DNA of 61,394 nt. It comes from Clostridiales bacterium. Its GTDB lineage: Bacteria; Bacillota; Clostridia; Oscillospirales; Oscillospiraceae. The notes under the pieces are model-generated. The model did not search any database, had not been told where the DNA came from, and saw only the letters and a list, made by a program, of their open reading frames with translations. Both the position numbers and the translations under genes were made by a program. Numbering within the stretch: position 1 is the stretch's first letter; every line of letters begins with the position of its first letter. Location: assembly GCA_022774865.1 (NCBI GenBank), contig JALFLH010000014.1, forward strand, positions 1 through 61,394, written 5' to 3'. Shown piece after piece: positions 48,833 to 58,407 of the stretch.

Positions 48833-49621
48833 ATGGGTCAGAAAGTTAATCCCCATGGACTGCGGGTTGGCGTTATCAAGGATTGGGATTCCCGCTGGTA
48901 CGCCCGCGAGGACAAGGTCGGTGACCTGGTCGTCGAAGACTACAACATCCGTAAGTATCTGAAGAACAAGCTGTATGCCGCCGGTGTCGCCAAAATCGAG
49001 ATCGAGCGCTCCAACGGCAAGGTGAAAATCAACATCAACTGCTCCCGTCCGGGCGTAGTGATCGGTAAGGCCGGTGCCGAAATCGAGAATCTGCGCAAGG
49101 ATATGGAGGCTAAGCTGGGCAAGGCTGTCAATCTGAACATCGTTGAGGTTCGCAGCCCCGACCTGAACGCCCAGTTGGTTGCTGAGAACATCGCGCAGCA
49201 GTTGGAGAAGCGTATCTCCTTCCGCCGCGCCATGAAGAAGGCTATGCAGCAGGCTACCCGCCTGGGTGCCAAGGGCATCAAGGTGTCCTGCGGCGGCCGT
49301 CTGGGCGGCGCTGAAATTGCCCGCTCCGAGAGCTATCACGAGGGAACCATCCCCCTGCAGACCATCCGTGCCGATATCGAGTACGGCTTTGCTGAGGCTG
49401 CCACCACTTACGGCCGCATTGGCGTGAAGGTTTGGATCTACAAGGGCGAGGTTCTGAACACCACCCTGCGCGCCGCCGCTCCCGAACCCGAGAAGCGCGA
49501 GCGCCGCGACCGCCGCAATGGTGACCGCCGCAACGGCGAACGCCGTCAGGGCGGAGATCGCCGCCAGGGCGGTGAGAGAAGAAACTATAACCGCGATAAC
49601 CGCGAAGGAGGAAACCGCTAA
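48833..49621 (+). CDS. rpsC: 30S ribosomal protein S3 with Arg-rich C-terminal tail
   Basis: The 262-residue S3, at the mRNA entry channel, with the KH domain ([21 protein letters not shown]) and the canonical [24 protein letters not shown] start. The core ends near residue 214. The family is usually ~218 residues, whereas this protein adds ~48 residues of repeating Arg-Arg-Asn-Gly and Arg-Arg-Gln-Gly-Gly units, ending [10 protein letters not shown]. The tail resembles RGG-type RNA-binding segments and is likely disordered. The stop overlaps the rplP start by one base. Confidence 0.96.
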   Translation: MGQKVNPHGLRVGVIKDWDSRWYAREDKVGDLVVEDYNIRKYLKNKLYAAGVAKIEIERSNGKVKININCSRPGVVIGKAGAEIENLRKDMEAKLGKAVNLNIVEVRSPDLNAQLVAENIAQQLEKRISFRRAMKKAMQQATRLGAKGIKVSCGGRLGGAEIARSESYHEGTIPLQTIRADIEYGFAEAATTYGRIGVKVWIYKGEVLNTTLRAAAPEPEKRERRDRRNGDRRNGERRQGGDRRQGGERRNYNRDNREGGNR

Positions 49622-50049
49622 TGCTGATGCCGAAAAGAGCTAAGTACCGCAAGGTTCAGCGTGGCCGTATGACCGGCGCTGCCTCCCGCGGTAACAAGGT
49701 TGCATACGGTGACTACGGCATCCAGGCTCTGGAGCCCGGCTGGATCACCGGCAACCAGATCGAGGCCGCTCGTATCGCCATGACCCGTTATACCAAGCGT
49801 GGTGGTAAGGTCTGGATCAAAATCTTCCCCGACAAGCCTTATTCCAAGAAGGGCCTGGGCACCCGTATGGGTTCCGGTAAAGGCGCGCCCGAAGGCTGGG
49901 TTGCAGTTGTGAAGAACCAGAAGGTGATGTTTGAGATCGGTGGCGTGACTGAGGATGTGGCCCGCGAGGCCCTGAGACTTGCTCAGCACAAGCTGCCCAT
50001 CAAGACTCGCATCATCGCCAAGGAAGTTTCTGAGATTGGTGGTGAATAA
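49621..50049 (+). CDS. rplP: 50S ribosomal protein L16
   Basis: The 142-residue L16, near the A-site tRNA elbow. [22 protein letters not shown] is the family start, and [32 protein letters not shown] is intact. Starts and stops overlap by one base on each side (rpsC, rpmC), so translation is tightly coupled. An internal ATG two codons in is an alternative start. Confidence 0.97.
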   Translation: MLMPKRAKYRKVQRGRMTGAASRGNKVAYGDYGIQALEPGWITGNQIEAARIAMTRYTKRGGKVWIKIFPDKPYSKKGLGTRMGSGKGAPEGWVAVVKNQKVMFEIGGVTEDVAREALRLAQHKLPIKTRIIAKEVSEIGGE

Positions 50050-50246
50050 TGATGAAGGCAAAGGAAATCAAGAATCTGTCCGTGGAAGAGCTGAACAAGA
50101 AGCTCGACGAACTGAAGAAGGATCTGTTTATGCTGCGGATGCAGCACGCCACCAATCAGCTGGACAACCCCATGCAGATTGCTGCCGTCAAGAAGGACAT
50201 TGCCCGCGTCAAGACCATTATTCGTGAGAAAGAGACCAACGTCTGA
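50049..50246 (+). CDS. rpmC: 50S ribosomal protein L29
   Basis: A 65-residue helical hairpin protein at the tunnel exit, part of the trigger factor and SRP platform with L23. KAKEIKNLSVEELNKKLDELKKDLFMLRMQHA and IARVKTIIREKE are typical. Translation may begin at 50049 or at the adjacent ATG at 50052. It overlaps rplP by one base. Confidence 0.95.
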   Translation: MMKAKEIKNLSVEELNKKLDELKKDLFMLRMQHATNQLDNPMQIAAVKKDIARVKTIIREKETNV

Positions 50247-50259
50247 GGAGGAAGCGTAA

Positions 50260-50520
50260 ATGACTGAGAACAGAGCGTTCCGTAAAACCAGAATTGGTCA
50301 GGTCGTCTCCGATAAGATGGACAAGACCATTGTGGTTGCGATTGAGGATAGCGTGCAGCATCCTCTGTACAAAAAGACCATGAAGCGGACCTACAAGCTG
50401 AAGGCGCACGACGAGAACAACGAGTGCGGCATCGGCGATACCGTAGAGGTCATGGAGACCCGTCCCCTGTCCAAGGACAAGAGATGGAGACTCGTCAGAA
50501 TCATTGAAAAGGCTAAGTAA
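50260..50520 (+). CDS. rpsQ: 30S ribosomal protein S17
   Basis: The 86-residue OB-fold S17, an early 30S assembly protein. [23 protein letters not shown] and the [20 protein letters not shown] motif are canonical. GGAGG lies upstream, and rplN follows by 15 bases. Confidence 0.96.
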   Translation: MTENRAFRKTRIGQVVSDKMDKTIVVAIEDSVQHPLYKKTMKRTYKLKAHDENNECGIGDTVEVMETRPLSKDKRWRLVRIIEKAK

Positions 50521-50535
50521 GGAGGTCGGACAACT

Positions 50536-50904
50536 ATGATTCAGATGGAAAGCTACCTGAAGGTTGCCGACAACACCGGCGCCAAGGAAATCCACTGCAT
50601 CCGCGTCCTGGGCGGCTCCAAGCGGAAGACCGGAAACATCGGCGATATCATCGTCGCTTCCGTCCGTAAGGCTGCTCCCGGCGGCACGGTGAAGAAGGGC
50701 GAGGTTGTCAAGGCTGTGATCGTCCGCACCAAGCGGGGCGTCCGCCGTGAGGATGGCAGCTATGTTCGTTTTGACGAGAACGCCGCCGTCATCATCAAGG
50801 ACGACAAGAACCCGCGTGGTACCCGTATCTTTGGACCGGTGGCAAGAGAGCTGCGTGACAAGGACTTCATGAAGATCCTGTCCCTGGCTCCCGAAGTCAT
50901 CTAA
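50536..50904 (+). CDS. rplN: 50S ribosomal protein L14
   Basis: The 122-residue L14, exactly the usual length, at the subunit interface. [28 protein letters not shown] and [33 protein letters not shown] are present. It lies between rpsQ and rplX in standard spc order. Confidence 0.97.
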   Translation: MIQMESYLKVADNTGAKEIHCIRVLGGSKRKTGNIGDIIVASVRKAAPGGTVKKGEVVKAVIVRTKRGVRREDGSYVRFDENAAVIIKDDKNPRGTRIFGPVARELRDKDFMKILSLAPEVI

Positions 50905-50919
50905 GGGGGAACCGAAGGT

Positions 50920-51225
50920 ATGAATATTAAGAAGAATGATACCGTAATCGTCCTGTCCGGCAAGGACAAGGGCGTCAAGGGCAAGGTGCTGGTCGCCATG
51001 CCCACCGAGAATAAGGTCATTGTGGAGAAAGTCAACGTCGCCACCTGCCACACCAAGCCCCGCCGTCAGGGGGAGCAGGGTGGTATCGTGAAGAAAGAGA
51101 CCCCCATCCGTTCCTGCAAGGTTGCCCTGTACTGCGAAAAGTGCGGCAAGGGCGTCCGCGTCGGCTACAATATGGTCGATGGCAAGAAGGTTCGCGTCTG
51201 CCGCAAGTGCGGCACCGAAATCTGA
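50920..51225 (+). CDS. rplX: 50S ribosomal protein L24, zinc-ribbon type
   Basis: The 101-residue L24, an assembly initiator with an N-terminal KOW motif (KNDTVIVLSGKDKGVKGKVL). The C-terminal half carries two CxxC pairs, YCEKCGK and CRKCG, a zinc-ribbon form common in Bacillota and absent from E. coli L24. It is preceded by a GGGGG-type site and followed by rplE after 18 bases. Confidence 0.95.
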   Translation: MNIKKNDTVIVLSGKDKGVKGKVLVAMPTENKVIVEKVNVATCHTKPRRQGEQGGIVKKETPIRSCKVALYCEKCGKGVRVGYNMVDGKKVRVCRKCGTEI

Positions 51226-51243
51226 GAGAGGAGAGAGTAAATC

Positions 51244-51786
51244 ATGGCTGCCAGAATGAAAGAACAGTATGTAAATGAGATCGCTCCCGCCCTCTTTAAG
51301 AAGTTTGGCTACAAGAGCGTCATGCAGATCCCCAAGCTGGACAAGATCATTGTGAATGTTGGCTGCGGTGACAGCAAGAACAACGCCAAGGAGATCGAGG
51401 CGATCTGCAAGGATATCGCCACCATCACCGGCCAGAAGCCCATCACCTGCAAGGCTCGCAAGAGCGTCGCAAACTTCAAGGTACGTGAGGGCGAGACGGT
51501 TGGCGTCAAGGTCACCCTGCGCGGCGACAAGATGTACGAGTTCCTGGACCGGCTGTTCAGCGTGGCTCTGCCCCGTGTCCGCGACTTCCGCGGCATCAAC
51601 CCCAACTCCTTCGACGGCCGCGGCAACTACGCCTTCGGTCTGAAGGAGCAGCTGATCTTCCCTGAGATCGAGTACGACAAGGTGGACAAGATCCGTGGTA
51701 TGGATATCTGCATCTGCACCACCGCGACCACCGACGAGGAAGCCAAAGAGCTGCTGACCCAGCTTGGCGCTCCCTTCACCGCTTGA
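51244..51786 (+). CDS. rplE: 50S ribosomal protein L5
   Basis: The 180-residue L5, a 5S rRNA-binding protein in the central protuberance. [41 protein letters not shown] and the [40 protein letters not shown] region are canonical. It lies between rplX and the S14 gene, with 17 bases before the latter. Confidence 0.97.
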   Translation: MAARMKEQYVNEIAPALFKKFGYKSVMQIPKLDKIIVNVGCGDSKNNAKEIEAICKDIATITGQKPITCKARKSVANFKVREGETVGVKVTLRGDKMYEFLDRLFSVALPRVRDFRGINPNSFDGRGNYAFGLKEQLIFPEIEYDKVDKIRGMDICICTTATTDEEAKELLTQLGAPFTA

Positions 51787-51803
51787 TTAGGAGGATTCAA
51801 GAA

Positions 51804-51989
51804 ATGGCAAAAAAGTCTATGATCCTGAAGCAGCAGGCTGAGCCCAAGTTCTCCAGCCGCCGCTATAACCGCTGCAAGATCTGCGGCAGACCCCATGCCT
51901 ATCTGCGCAACTACGGCGTATGCCGTATCTGCTTCCGTGAGCTGGCCTACAAGGGTCAGATTCCCGGTGTGCGGAAAGCAAGCTGGTAA
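51804..51989 (+). CDS. rpsZ: 30S ribosomal protein S14, zinc type
   Basis: The 61-residue zinc-dependent S14. The start [11 protein letters not shown] follows AGGAGG; seven upstream in-frame codons are discarded. The zinc ligands are C-x2-C twice, in RCKICGRPH and VCRICFREL. This short form is typical of Bacillota and replaces the longer cysteine-free S14. A 138-base spacer follows before rpsH, unlike the short gaps elsewhere in the operon. Confidence 0.96.
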   Translation: MAKKSMILKQQAEPKFSSRRYNRCKICGRPHAYLRNYGVCRICFRELAYKGQIPGVRKASW

Positions 51990-52127
51990 GGTAAGGTCGT
52001 ATTCCAATGTCAAACAGGTTCGGGAAGTCCCGGGAAGATGGGTCGGGCTATGGTCTGGCCGCATTCCCCGGATACCCCCGTGCCTTCACGGGTAAAGCCC
52101 GTAACTTCTATAAGGAGGATTATTAAC
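51990..52127 (+). promoter_or_regulatory. Unusual spacer ahead of rpsH with competing hairpins
   Basis: In the 138-base gap two hairpins share one arm: CCCGTG/CACGGG (52077-52082 with 52087-52092) and ACGGG/CCCGT (52088-52092 with 52098-52102). They cannot form together. They end just before the TAAGGAGG site of rpsH. CGGG/CCCG also pairs near 52021-52032. A translational switch is possible; S8 is the known repressor of the E. coli spc operon. No family motif is recognised. Confidence 0.4.
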
Positions 52128-52526
52128 ATGCAAATCACCGATCCCGTAGCAGATATGCTGACCCGTATCCGGAACGCGAACTCTGCAAAGCACGAAACCG
52201 TGGATGTTCCCGCGTCCAACCTGAAGAAGGCCATTGCGCAGATCCTGCTGGAGGAAGGCTACATCAAGTCCTATTCTCTGGTTGACAACGGCAATCAGGG
52301 TGTGATTCACATCACGCTGAAGTATCTGGCCAAGAAACAGCCGGTAGTCTCCGGCCTGCGCCGCGTGTCCAAGCCCGGCCTGCGCGTCTACGCCGGCGCC
52401 GATGAGCTGCCCAAGGTTCTGAAGGGACTGGGCATTGCCATCGTCTCCACTTCCAAGGGCGTTATGACCGACAAGAAAGCCCGCGAGCTGCACATCGGCG
52501 GCGAAGTTCTGGCTTTCGTCTGGTAA
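52128..52526 (+). CDS. rpsH: 30S ribosomal protein S8
   Basis: The 132-residue S8, binding helix 21 of 16S r[33 protein letters not shown] is the start, behind [38 protein letters not shown] is the conserved C-terminus. In-frame sequence upstream belongs to the spacer. rplF follows after 13 bases. Confidence 0.97.
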   Translation: MQITDPVADMLTRIRNANSAKHETVDVPASNLKKAIAQILLEEGYIKSYSLVDNGNQGVIHITLKYLAKKQPVVSGLRRVSKPGLRVYAGADELPKVLKGLGIAIVSTSKGVMTDKKARELHIGGEVLAFVW

Positions 52527-52539
52527 GGAGGATTACGGA

Positions 52540-53085
52540 ATGTCTAGAATTGGTAAGAAGCCGGTTATTATTCCGGCAAATTGCACGGTGGACATTGCCG
52601 AGGGCAATGTGGTTACCGTGAAGGGACCCAAGGGCACCCTGTCCCACAACTTCCACCCCGATATGATCCTCAAGGTCGAGGGCAACGTGCTGACGGTTGA
52701 CCGTCCCGACGACGAGCACCTGCATAAATCCCTCCACGGCCTGACCCGCACCCTGCTGAACAACATGGTAGAGGGTGTTGAAAAGGGCTATACCAAGGAG
52801 CTGGAAGTGAACGGTGTCGGCTACCGTGCCGAGAAGAAGGGCAACCAGTTGGTCATGCGTCTGGGCTTCTCTCACGAAGTGTTTGTGGATGAGATCCCCG
52901 GTATTACCATCGAGGTTCCCGCACCCAACAAGATCATTATCCACGGCATCGACAAGCAGGCTGTCGGCCAGTTTGCCGCCGAAGTCCGTGGCAAGCGTCC
53001 CCCCGAACCCTATAAGGGCAAGGGCATCAAGTATACCACCGAAGTTATCCGCCGCAAGGTTGGTAAGACCGGTGGCAAGAAGTAA
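52540..53085 (+). CDS. rplF: 50S ribosomal protein L6
   Basis: The 181-residue L6, near the sarcin-ricin loop and the factor-binding site. [33 protein letters not shown] and the C-terminal [30 protein letters not shown] are intact. Two tandem domains are evident. rplR follows after 15 bases. Confidence 0.97.
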   Translation: MSRIGKKPVIIPANCTVDIAEGNVVTVKGPKGTLSHNFHPDMILKVEGNVLTVDRPDDEHLHKSLHGLTRTLLNNMVEGVEKGYTKELEVNGVGYRAEKKGNQLVMRLGFSHEVFVDEIPGITIEVPAPNKIIIHGIDKQAVGQFAAEVRGKRPPEPYKGKGIKYTTEVIRRKVGKTGGKK

Positions 53086-53100
53086 TGGAGGTGTGCCGAA

Positions 53101-53460
53101 ATGGTTAGCAAGATTGACAAGAAGGCTATGCGCCTGAAGCGGCATGTCCGCGTTCGTGGCAAAATCTCCGGCACCCCCGCGTGTCCCCGGCTGAACGTGT
53201 TCCGCAGCAATGCGAACATCTACGCCCAGATCATCGACGACGTCAATGGCGTAACTCTGGTTTCCGCCAATACGCTGGAGAAGGAATTTGAAGGCGCCAC
53301 CGGCAACTGCGAAGCTGCCAAGAAGGTTGGTCAGGTCATCGCTGAGCGTGCCAAGGCAAAGGGCATTGAGCAGGTCGTGTTCGACCGCGGCGGCTGCGTG
53401 TATCACGGCCGTGTTGCTGCTCTGGCTGAGGGAGCTCGCGAGGGCGGCCTGAAGTTCTAA
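53101..53460 (+). CDS. rplR: 50S ribosomal protein L18
   Basis: The 119-residue L18, a 5S rRNA binder with a basic N-terminus ([31 protein letters not shown]). The C-terminal [26 protein letters not shown] is canonical. rpsE follows after 19 bases. Confidence 0.96.
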   Translation: MVSKIDKKAMRLKRHVRVRGKISGTPACPRLNVFRSNANIYAQIIDDVNGVTLVSANTLEKEFEGATGNCEAAKKVGQVIAERAKAKGIEQVVFDRGGCVYHGRVAALAEGAREGGLKF

Positions 53461-53479
53461 GTGTTGAGGAGGAAAAGAA

Positions 53480-53989
53480 ATGGCTTATAATAAGACTTCT
53501 AACAATGAAGCTCCTGAGCTCATTGAGAAGGTCGTTTACCTGAACCGGGTCAGCAAAACCGTGAAGGGCGGCCGCGTCATGAAGTTCTCCGCTCTGGTTG
53601 TCGTTGGCGATGGCAAGGGTACTGTGGGCTATGGCCTCGGTAAGGCTGCGGAAGTTTCCGAAGCGATTCTCAAGGGTATTGCAGATGCCAAGAAGAACAT
53701 GGTCAAGATTTCTCTGGCCGGCAACACCATTCCTCATGATGTGATCGGCATCTTCGGCGCCGGCACTGTCCTGCTGAAGCCCGCCCCCGAAGGCACCGGT
53801 GTTATCGCCGGCGGCGCTGTCCGTGCCGTGATGGAGGCTGTTGGCATCAAGAACATCTGCGCCAAGTGCCTGCGCTCCAATAACCCCCAGAACGTGGTCA
53901 AGGCCACCATGGCTGGCCTGACTTCCCTGCGTTCTCCCGAGCAGGTTGCTGCTGTCCGCGGTAAGAGCGTCGAAGAAATTGTTGGTTAA
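53480..53989 (+). CDS. rpsE: 30S ribosomal protein S5
   Basis: The 169-residue S5, which contributes to decoding fidelity and the mRNA entry helicase with S3 and S4. The double-stranded-RNA-like motif [34 protein letters not shown] and the C-terminal [16 protein letters not shown] are present. The region where spectinomycin resistance arises (SKTVKGGR) looks wild-type. rpmD follows after 14 bases. Confidence 0.97.
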   Translation: MAYNKTSNNEAPELIEKVVYLNRVSKTVKGGRVMKFSALVVVGDGKGTVGYGLGKAAEVSEAILKGIADAKKNMVKISLAGNTIPHDVIGIFGAGTVLLKPAPEGTGVIAGGAVRAVMEAVGIKNICAKCLRSNNPQNVVKATMAGLTSLRSPEQVAAVRGKSVEEIVG

Positions 53990-54003
53990 GGAGGGCAATT
54001 AAC

Positions 54004-54186
54004 ATGGCAAACCTGAAAATTAAGCTTGTTAAGAGCCTGAACGGCCGTCTGGAGAAGCACATCGCCACTGCGGCATCCCTTGGCCTTCGTAAGATCGGCC
54101 AGGTCACCATCCAGCCGGACAACACCCAGACCCGCGGCAAGATCGCCAAGATCGGCTATCTGCTTGAGGTCACCGAAGTTGAATAA
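54004..54186 (+). CDS. rpmD: 50S ribosomal protein L30
   Basis: The 60-residue L30. LKIKLVKSLNGRLEKHIATAASLGLRKIGQVTIQPDN identifies it, and the length is usual. It lies in the standard rpsE-rpmD-rplO order with GGAGG sites on both sides. Confidence 0.95.
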   Translation: MANLKIKLVKSLNGRLEKHIATAASLGLRKIGQVTIQPDNTQTRGKIAKIGYLLEVTEVE

Positions 54187-54198
54187 GGAGGAGAAGCA

Positions 54199-54639
54199 AT
54201 GAAGATTCATGAACTTTCTCCCGTTGCCGGTTCCACTCAGGTGGGCAAGCGCAAGGGCCGCGGTATTGGTACCGGCAACGGTAAGACCGGCGGCCGTGGT
54301 CACAAGGGCCAGAAGGCCCGTTCCGGCGGCAAGGTTCGCGCCGGGTTTGAAGGCGGCCAGATGCCTCTGGCTCGCCGTATCCCCAAGCGCGGTTTCAACA
54401 ACATCTTTGCAAAGCCCCTGACGGCGATCAACCTGGCTGCGCTGAATCGGTTTGAGGATGGCGCTGTTGTGGACGCTGCCGCGCTGCTTGAGGCTGGTGT
54501 CATTTCCACCTGCCCCTATGGCCTGAAGGTGCTTGCCAACGGTACACTGACCAAGAAGCTCACGGTCAAGGCTGCGGCTTTCTCTGAGTCTGCGAAAGAA
54601 AAGATTGAGCAGGCGGGCGGAAAGGCCGAGGTGGTTTAA
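54199..54639 (+). CDS. rplO: 50S ribosomal protein L15
   Basis: The 146-residue L15, whose extended glycine/arginine-rich N-terminus threads into 23S rRNA ([26 protein letters not shown]). [19 protein letters not shown] follows. secY starts immediately after its stop, so the two are coupled. Confidence 0.97.
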   Translation: MKIHELSPVAGSTQVGKRKGRGIGTGNGKTGGRGHKGQKARSGGKVRAGFEGGQMPLARRIPKRGFNNIFAKPLTAINLAALNRFEDGAVVDAAALLEAGVISTCPYGLKVLANGTLTKKLTVKAAAFSESAKEKIEQAGGKAEVV

Positions 54640-55917
54640 GTGTTCAAGACACTGCGCAACGCCTGGCAGATTCCCGAATTACGCAAAAAGCTGCTGTTCA
54701 CTCTGCTGATTCTTCTGCTGTATCGGATCGGTAACGTGATTCCCGTTCCCTATATTGATGTGCAGACGCTGTCAAACTACTTTGAGTCCACCCTGTCCAA
54801 CACGATTCTGGGCCTGTACAATGCAATGTCCGGTTCCGCTTTCTCCCGCGCAACCGCCTTTGCACTGGGTATTCAGCCCTACATCAACGCTTCCATTATC
54901 ATCCAATTGCTGACCATCGCCATTCCCGCTCTGGAGCGGCTGGCGAAGGACGGCGGGGAAGAGGGCAAGAAGAAGATTGAGCGCATCACCCGTTACACCA
55001 CCGTGGGTCTGGGCCTGCTGATGGGTTGGGCGTACTACATGATGCTCAGAAATTATTCTTCCAGCTCCTTCTCCATCATCACGAAGGATGGCTTCCTGCC
55101 CGCTGTGACCATCATTCTGGCTTTCACTGCCGGCTCTGCCATCGTGATGTGGCTGGGCGAGCAGATTACCGAGTTCGGTATCGGAAACGGCATTTCCATG
55201 ATCCTGTTTGCCAATATCATTTCCGGTATCCCCGCTATGGTTGGCACCATGGTGTCCATGACATGGTGGGTGTCCCTGATTGTTGTGGTGGCAATGGTCG
55301 CGCTGGTTCTGTTCATTGTGTTCATCAATGACGCGGAGCGTCGGATTCCCATCCAGTACGCCAAGCGCGTGGTTGGCCGCAAGGTTTACGGCGGTCAGAA
55401 CACCAACCTGCCCATCAAGGTGAGTATGTCCGGCGTGATGCCCATCATCTTCGCCAGCTCCATCTGCTCTCTGCCCGCGACGATTTGCGCGTTTATGGGC
55501 GTTTCGCAGGGCAACTGGTGGTATGATCATGTGTGGAGCTCCACCAGCTGGACCTACGCAGTTGTCTACTTCCTGATGATCTTCTTCTTCAGCTGGTTCT
55601 ATTCCACCATTCAGTATGATCCTGTGGAGATTTCCAACAACCTGAAAAAGAACGGTGGATTTATTCCCGGTTTCCGTCCCGGTAAGCCTACCGCGGATTT
55701 CATCAAGAAGGTCATTAACAAAATTGTCGTTTTCGGCGCGGTGTATCTCGCCATCGTTGCCCTGCTGCCCATTGTTGCTGGCAATCTGGTGGATGGTATC
55801 CGAAACCTCTCCATTGGCGGTACCTCCGTCATCATCGTTGTGGGTGTTGCCCTTGAGACGGTGAAGGCGCTGGAAGCACAGATGCTGATGCGGCACTACA
55901 AAGGTTTCCTGGACTGA
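54640..55917 (+). CDS. secY: Preprotein translocase subunit SecY
   Basis: The 425-residue core of the protein-conducting channel in the cytoplasmic membrane, with ten transmembrane helices. GTG start at 54640 gives MFKTLRNAWQIPELRKKLLFTLLILLLYRIGNVIPVPYID. Conserved GIQPYINASIIIQLL, GIGNGISMILFANI and PGFRPGKPTADFI are visible. There is no gap to rplO, and its Shine-Dalgarno must lie in the rplO end. adk follows after 16 bases. Confidence 0.97.
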   Translation: MFKTLRNAWQIPELRKKLLFTLLILLLYRIGNVIPVPYIDVQTLSNYFESTLSNTILGLYNAMSGSAFSRATAFALGIQPYINASIIIQLLTIAIPALERLAKDGGEEGKKKIERITRYTTVGLGLLMGWAYYMMLRNYSSSSFSIITKDGFLPAVTIILAFTAGSAIVMWLGEQITEFGIGNGISMILFANIISGIPAMVGTMVSMTWWVSLIVVVAMVALVLFIVFINDAERRIPIQYAKRVVGRKVYGGQNTNLPIKVSMSGVMPIIFASSICSLPATICAFMGVSQGNWWYDHVWSSTSWTYAVVYFLMIFFFSWFYSTIQYDPVEISNNLKKNGGFIPGFRPGKPTADFIKKVINKIVVFGAVYLAIVALLPIVAGNLVDGIRNLSIGGTSVIIVVGVALETVKALEAQMLMRHYKGFLD

Positions 55918-55933
55918 TTCGGAGGCGAACAGG

Positions 55934-56572
55934 ATGAATCTGATTCTGCTGGGCGCCCCCGGTGCCGGGAAAGGAACCCAGGCGGAACTCCTGATGGAGA
56001 AACTCTCCATTCCGGGAATTTCCACCGGTAATATGCTCCGGGAGGCCATGAGAAATGGGACTCCTGTGGGCGAAAAAGCGAAATACTATATGGACAATGG
56101 CCTGCTCGTTCCCGACGATGTCATCATGGACATCGTCGCGGAGCGGGTGGCTCAGCCCGACTGCGTGAACGGCTTTATTCTGGACGGCGTGCCCCGCACG
56201 CTGGCTCAGGCGGAAGCGCTGGAAGCGCGGGGCGTGCGCATTGACCATGTGGTTTCCATTGAGATTGACGACGCTGTGATTGAGGGCCGGATGACCGGCC
56301 GGCGGGTCTGCGGCAAGTGCGGCGCCAGCTATCACATTGTAGCCAATCCCCCTAAGGTTGAGAATGTCTGCGACCTGTGCGGCAGCGAGCTGGTTACCCG
56401 CAAGGACGATGCACCGGAAACGGTTCGCAAACGTCTGGAGGTCTACCACGCGCAGACGGAAGTCCTGAAGGACTTCTATGCCAAGCGCGGCAAGCTGCGT
56501 ACGGTTGAGGGCAATCAGACCATTGAAGGCGCTAACGAGGATATCCTCAAAGCGATAGGGGCGAAGGCATGA
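55934..56572 (+). CDS. adk: Adenylate kinase, zinc type
   Basis: The 212-residue nucleotide kinase interconverting ATP, ADP and AMP. The P-loop is GAPGAGKGTQ, and the AMP site STGNMLREAMRNGT follows. The LID carries four cysteines, CGKCGASYHI and CDLCG, which bind structural zinc in the Gram-positive type. It sits after secY as in most Bacillota and overlaps map by four bases. Confidence 0.97.
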   Translation: MNLILLGAPGAGKGTQAELLMEKLSIPGISTGNMLREAMRNGTPVGEKAKYYMDNGLLVPDDVIMDIVAERVAQPDCVNGFILDGVPRTLAQAEALEARGVRIDHVVSIEIDDAVIEGRMTGRRVCGKCGASYHIVANPPKVENVCDLCGSELVTRKDDAPETVRKRLEVYHAQTEVLKDFYAKRGKLRTVEGNQTIEGANEDILKAIGAKA

Positions 56573-57324
56573 TTTCAATCAAAAACGAACATGAACTTGT
56601 GTCCATGCGTGAGGCTTGTAAAATTACCGCGGCAGCCCGTGCTCTGGCAGGGGAAATGGTAAAGCCTGGCGTATCGACCAAGGCCATCGATAAAGCCGTT
56701 CATGACTTTATCGTAAGTCAGGGCGCGAAACCGTCGTTCCTGCATTACAGCGGCTATCCCGCAAGCGCCTGTATCAGCGTCAACGCGACGGTGATCCACG
56801 GAATTCCGAGTGGTTACATTCTGAAGGAAGGGGACATTGTTTCCGTTGATGTGGGGGCGTTTTACAAGGGATTTCATGGCGATTGTGCGGCTACCTTCCC
56901 CTGTGGCGAAATTTCCGATGAGGCTGCCAAGCTGATTCAGGTTACAAGACAGAGCTTCTTTGAGGGACTTCGCCTTGCAACCCAGGGAAATCGAGTTTCT
57001 GATATCTCCCACGCCATTCAGACGTATGTGGAGTCTAACGGTTTTTCAGTTGTCCGTTCCTTCGTAGGTCACGGCGTTGGACGGCAGCTGCATGAGGAAC
57101 CGGAGGTGCCGAACTACGGCAAACCCGGCCATGGCCCCAGATTGCTCAAGGGCATGACCATTGCAATCGAACCGATGGTGAACGTAGGTGTGTACGACGT
57201 TTACGTTCTGAAGGATGGTTGGACAACGGTCACTGCTGATGGAAAGCTTTCTGCCCATTATGAAAATACTGTACTCATCACCGACGGCGAGCCGGAAATA
57301 CTCACCGTCACTGAAGGACTTTAA
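56569..57324 (+). CDS. map: Type I methionine aminopeptidase
   Basis: The 251-residue enzyme that removes N-terminal methionine after deformylation. Metal ligands are in SVDVGAFYKGFHGDCAATF (two Asp), SFVGHGVGRQLHEEP (His), AIEPMV (Glu) and HYENTVLITD (Glu). The length is standard, without an SH3-binding extension. It overlaps adk (ATGA). A KOW protein and infA follow, the typical Bacillota arrangement. Confidence 0.96.
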   Translation: MISIKNEHELVSMREACKITAAARALAGEMVKPGVSTKAIDKAVHDFIVSQGAKPSFLHYSGYPASACISVNATVIHGIPSGYILKEGDIVSVDVGAFYKGFHGDCAATFPCGEISDEAAKLIQVTRQSFFEGLRLATQGNRVSDISHAIQTYVESNGFSVVRSFVGHGVGRQLHEEPEVPNYGKPGHGPRLLKGMTIAIEPMVNVGVYDVYVLKDGWTTVTADGKLSAHYENTVLITDGEPEILTVTEGL

Positions 57325-57327
57325 ATT

Positions 57328-57630
57328 ATGAATCCAGCGCAGCCGGATATTCAAATTTCTGATGTGGTGCTGTCCACTGCCGGACATGATCAGGGCGCCA
57401 TCTTCTATGTGATTGGCATGGAAGGGGAGTACCTGATTCTGGCCGATGGAAAAGGCCGCTCACTGGAGAAGCCGAAGCGAAAAAAACGCCGGCATATACA
57501 AAAGGTCCTTCGCTCTGAGACCAGAGTCGCTGAGAAGATTCGCTCCGGCGACAAAGTGCTCAACGGCGAATTACGAAGAGATCTGGCATATTTTGCCAGG
57601 GAAATGCAAGCGAACAACCTGGGAGGTTAA
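57328..57630 (+). CDS. KOW-domain RNA-binding protein (L14e-like)
   Basis: A 100-residue basic protein found between map and infA in many Bacillota. The KOW-like part covers [51 protein letters not shown], followed by a charged helical tail. It probably binds ribosomal RNA, though its exact function is unknown. AAGGAC lies nine bases before its ATG. infA starts four bases after its stop, and the infA ribosome binding site lies in its last codons. Confidence 0.85.
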   Translation: MNPAQPDIQISDVVLSTAGHDQGAIFYVIGMEGEYLILADGKGRSLEKPKRKKRRHIQKVLRSETRVAEKIRSGDKVLNGELRRDLAYFAREMQANNLGG

Positions 57631-57634
57631 CAAC

Positions 57635-57853
57635 TTGGCAAAAGACGACGTAATCGAGATTGAGGGCATCGTTGTAGATGCGCTGCCGAATGCAATGTTC
57701 ACTGTTGACATTGGCAACGGTCACACCATTCTGGCACACATTTCCGGCAAGCTCAGAATGAATTTCATTAAGATCTTGCCCGGTGACAAAGTAACCGTTC
57801 AAATGTCTCCCTATGATCTGACACAGGGCCGGATCACATGGAGAAGCAAGTAA
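57635..57853 (+). CDS. infA: Translation initiation factor IF-1
   Basis: The 72-residue OB-fold IF-1, exactly the family length, if translation starts at the TTG at 57635 behind GGGAGG. The sequence is [70 protein letters not shown], canonical. A TTG start for IF-1 may limit its translation. rpmJ follows after 37 bases. Confidence 0.96.
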   Translation: MAKDDVIEIEGIVVDALPNAMFTVDIGNGHTILAHISGKLRMNFIKILPGDKVTVQMSPYDLTQGRITWRSK

Positions 57854-57890
57854 GTCACAAGAGATAATTCTCTATTGGAGGTTAAACAGT

Positions 57891-58004
57891 ATGAAGGTAA
57901 GACCGTCCGTTAAACCCATGTGCGAAAAATGCAAGATCATCAAGCGCAAGGGTCGCGTTATGGTAATTTGCGAAAACCCCAAGCACAAGCAGAGACAAGG
58001 TTAA
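57891..58004 (+). CDS. rpmJ: 50S ribosomal protein L36
   Basis: A 37-residue zinc-binding protein, too short for most gene finders. [37 protein letters not shown] reads through to a TAA. The zinc ligands are Cys11, Cys14, Cys27 and His32. A TTGGAGG site precedes it, and rpsM follows after 19 bases. The gene order infA-rpmJ-rpsM is standard. Confidence 0.97.
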   Translation: MKVRPSVKPMCEKCKIIKRKGRVMVICENPKHKQRQG

Positions 58005-58023
58005 TAGGAGGTGCTGAAGTAAT

Positions 58024-58392
58024 ATGGCACGTATTTCTGGTATCGATCTTCCCCGCGAGAAGCGTATTGAAGTTGCGCTGACTTATATCTACGGCATCGG
58101 CCCTGCTCGTGCAGCGAAGGTTCTGGAGGTCACCGGTATCGACCCCGATACCCGCGTGAAGGATCTGACTGAGGATCAGGAGGCTCAGCTGCGTGATGCC
58201 ATTGAGCATCACTACGTCATTGAGGGCGACCTGCGCCGTGAAACCGCGATGAACATCAAGCGGCTGTCTGAAATCGGCTGCTATCGTGGTATGCGTCATC
58301 GCCGTGGCCTGCCTGTCCATGGCCAGCGCACCAAAACCAATGCCCGTACCCGCAAAGGTCCCAAGAAGACCATTGCAAACAAGAAGAAGTAA
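58024..58392 (+). CDS. rpsM: 30S ribosomal protein S13
   Basis: The 122-residue S13, at the head of the 30S subunit contacting the P-site tRNA through its basic C-terminus. [30 protein letters not shown] and [29 protein letters not shown] are canonical. rpsK follows after 15 bases. Confidence 0.97.
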   Translation: MARISGIDLPREKRIEVALTYIYGIGPARAAKVLEVTGIDPDTRVKDLTEDQEAQLRDAIEHHYVIEGDLRRETAMNIKRLSEIGCYRGMRHRRGLPVHGQRTKTNARTRKGPKKTIANKKK

Positions 58393-58407
58393 GGAGGGAT
58401 ATGTACA

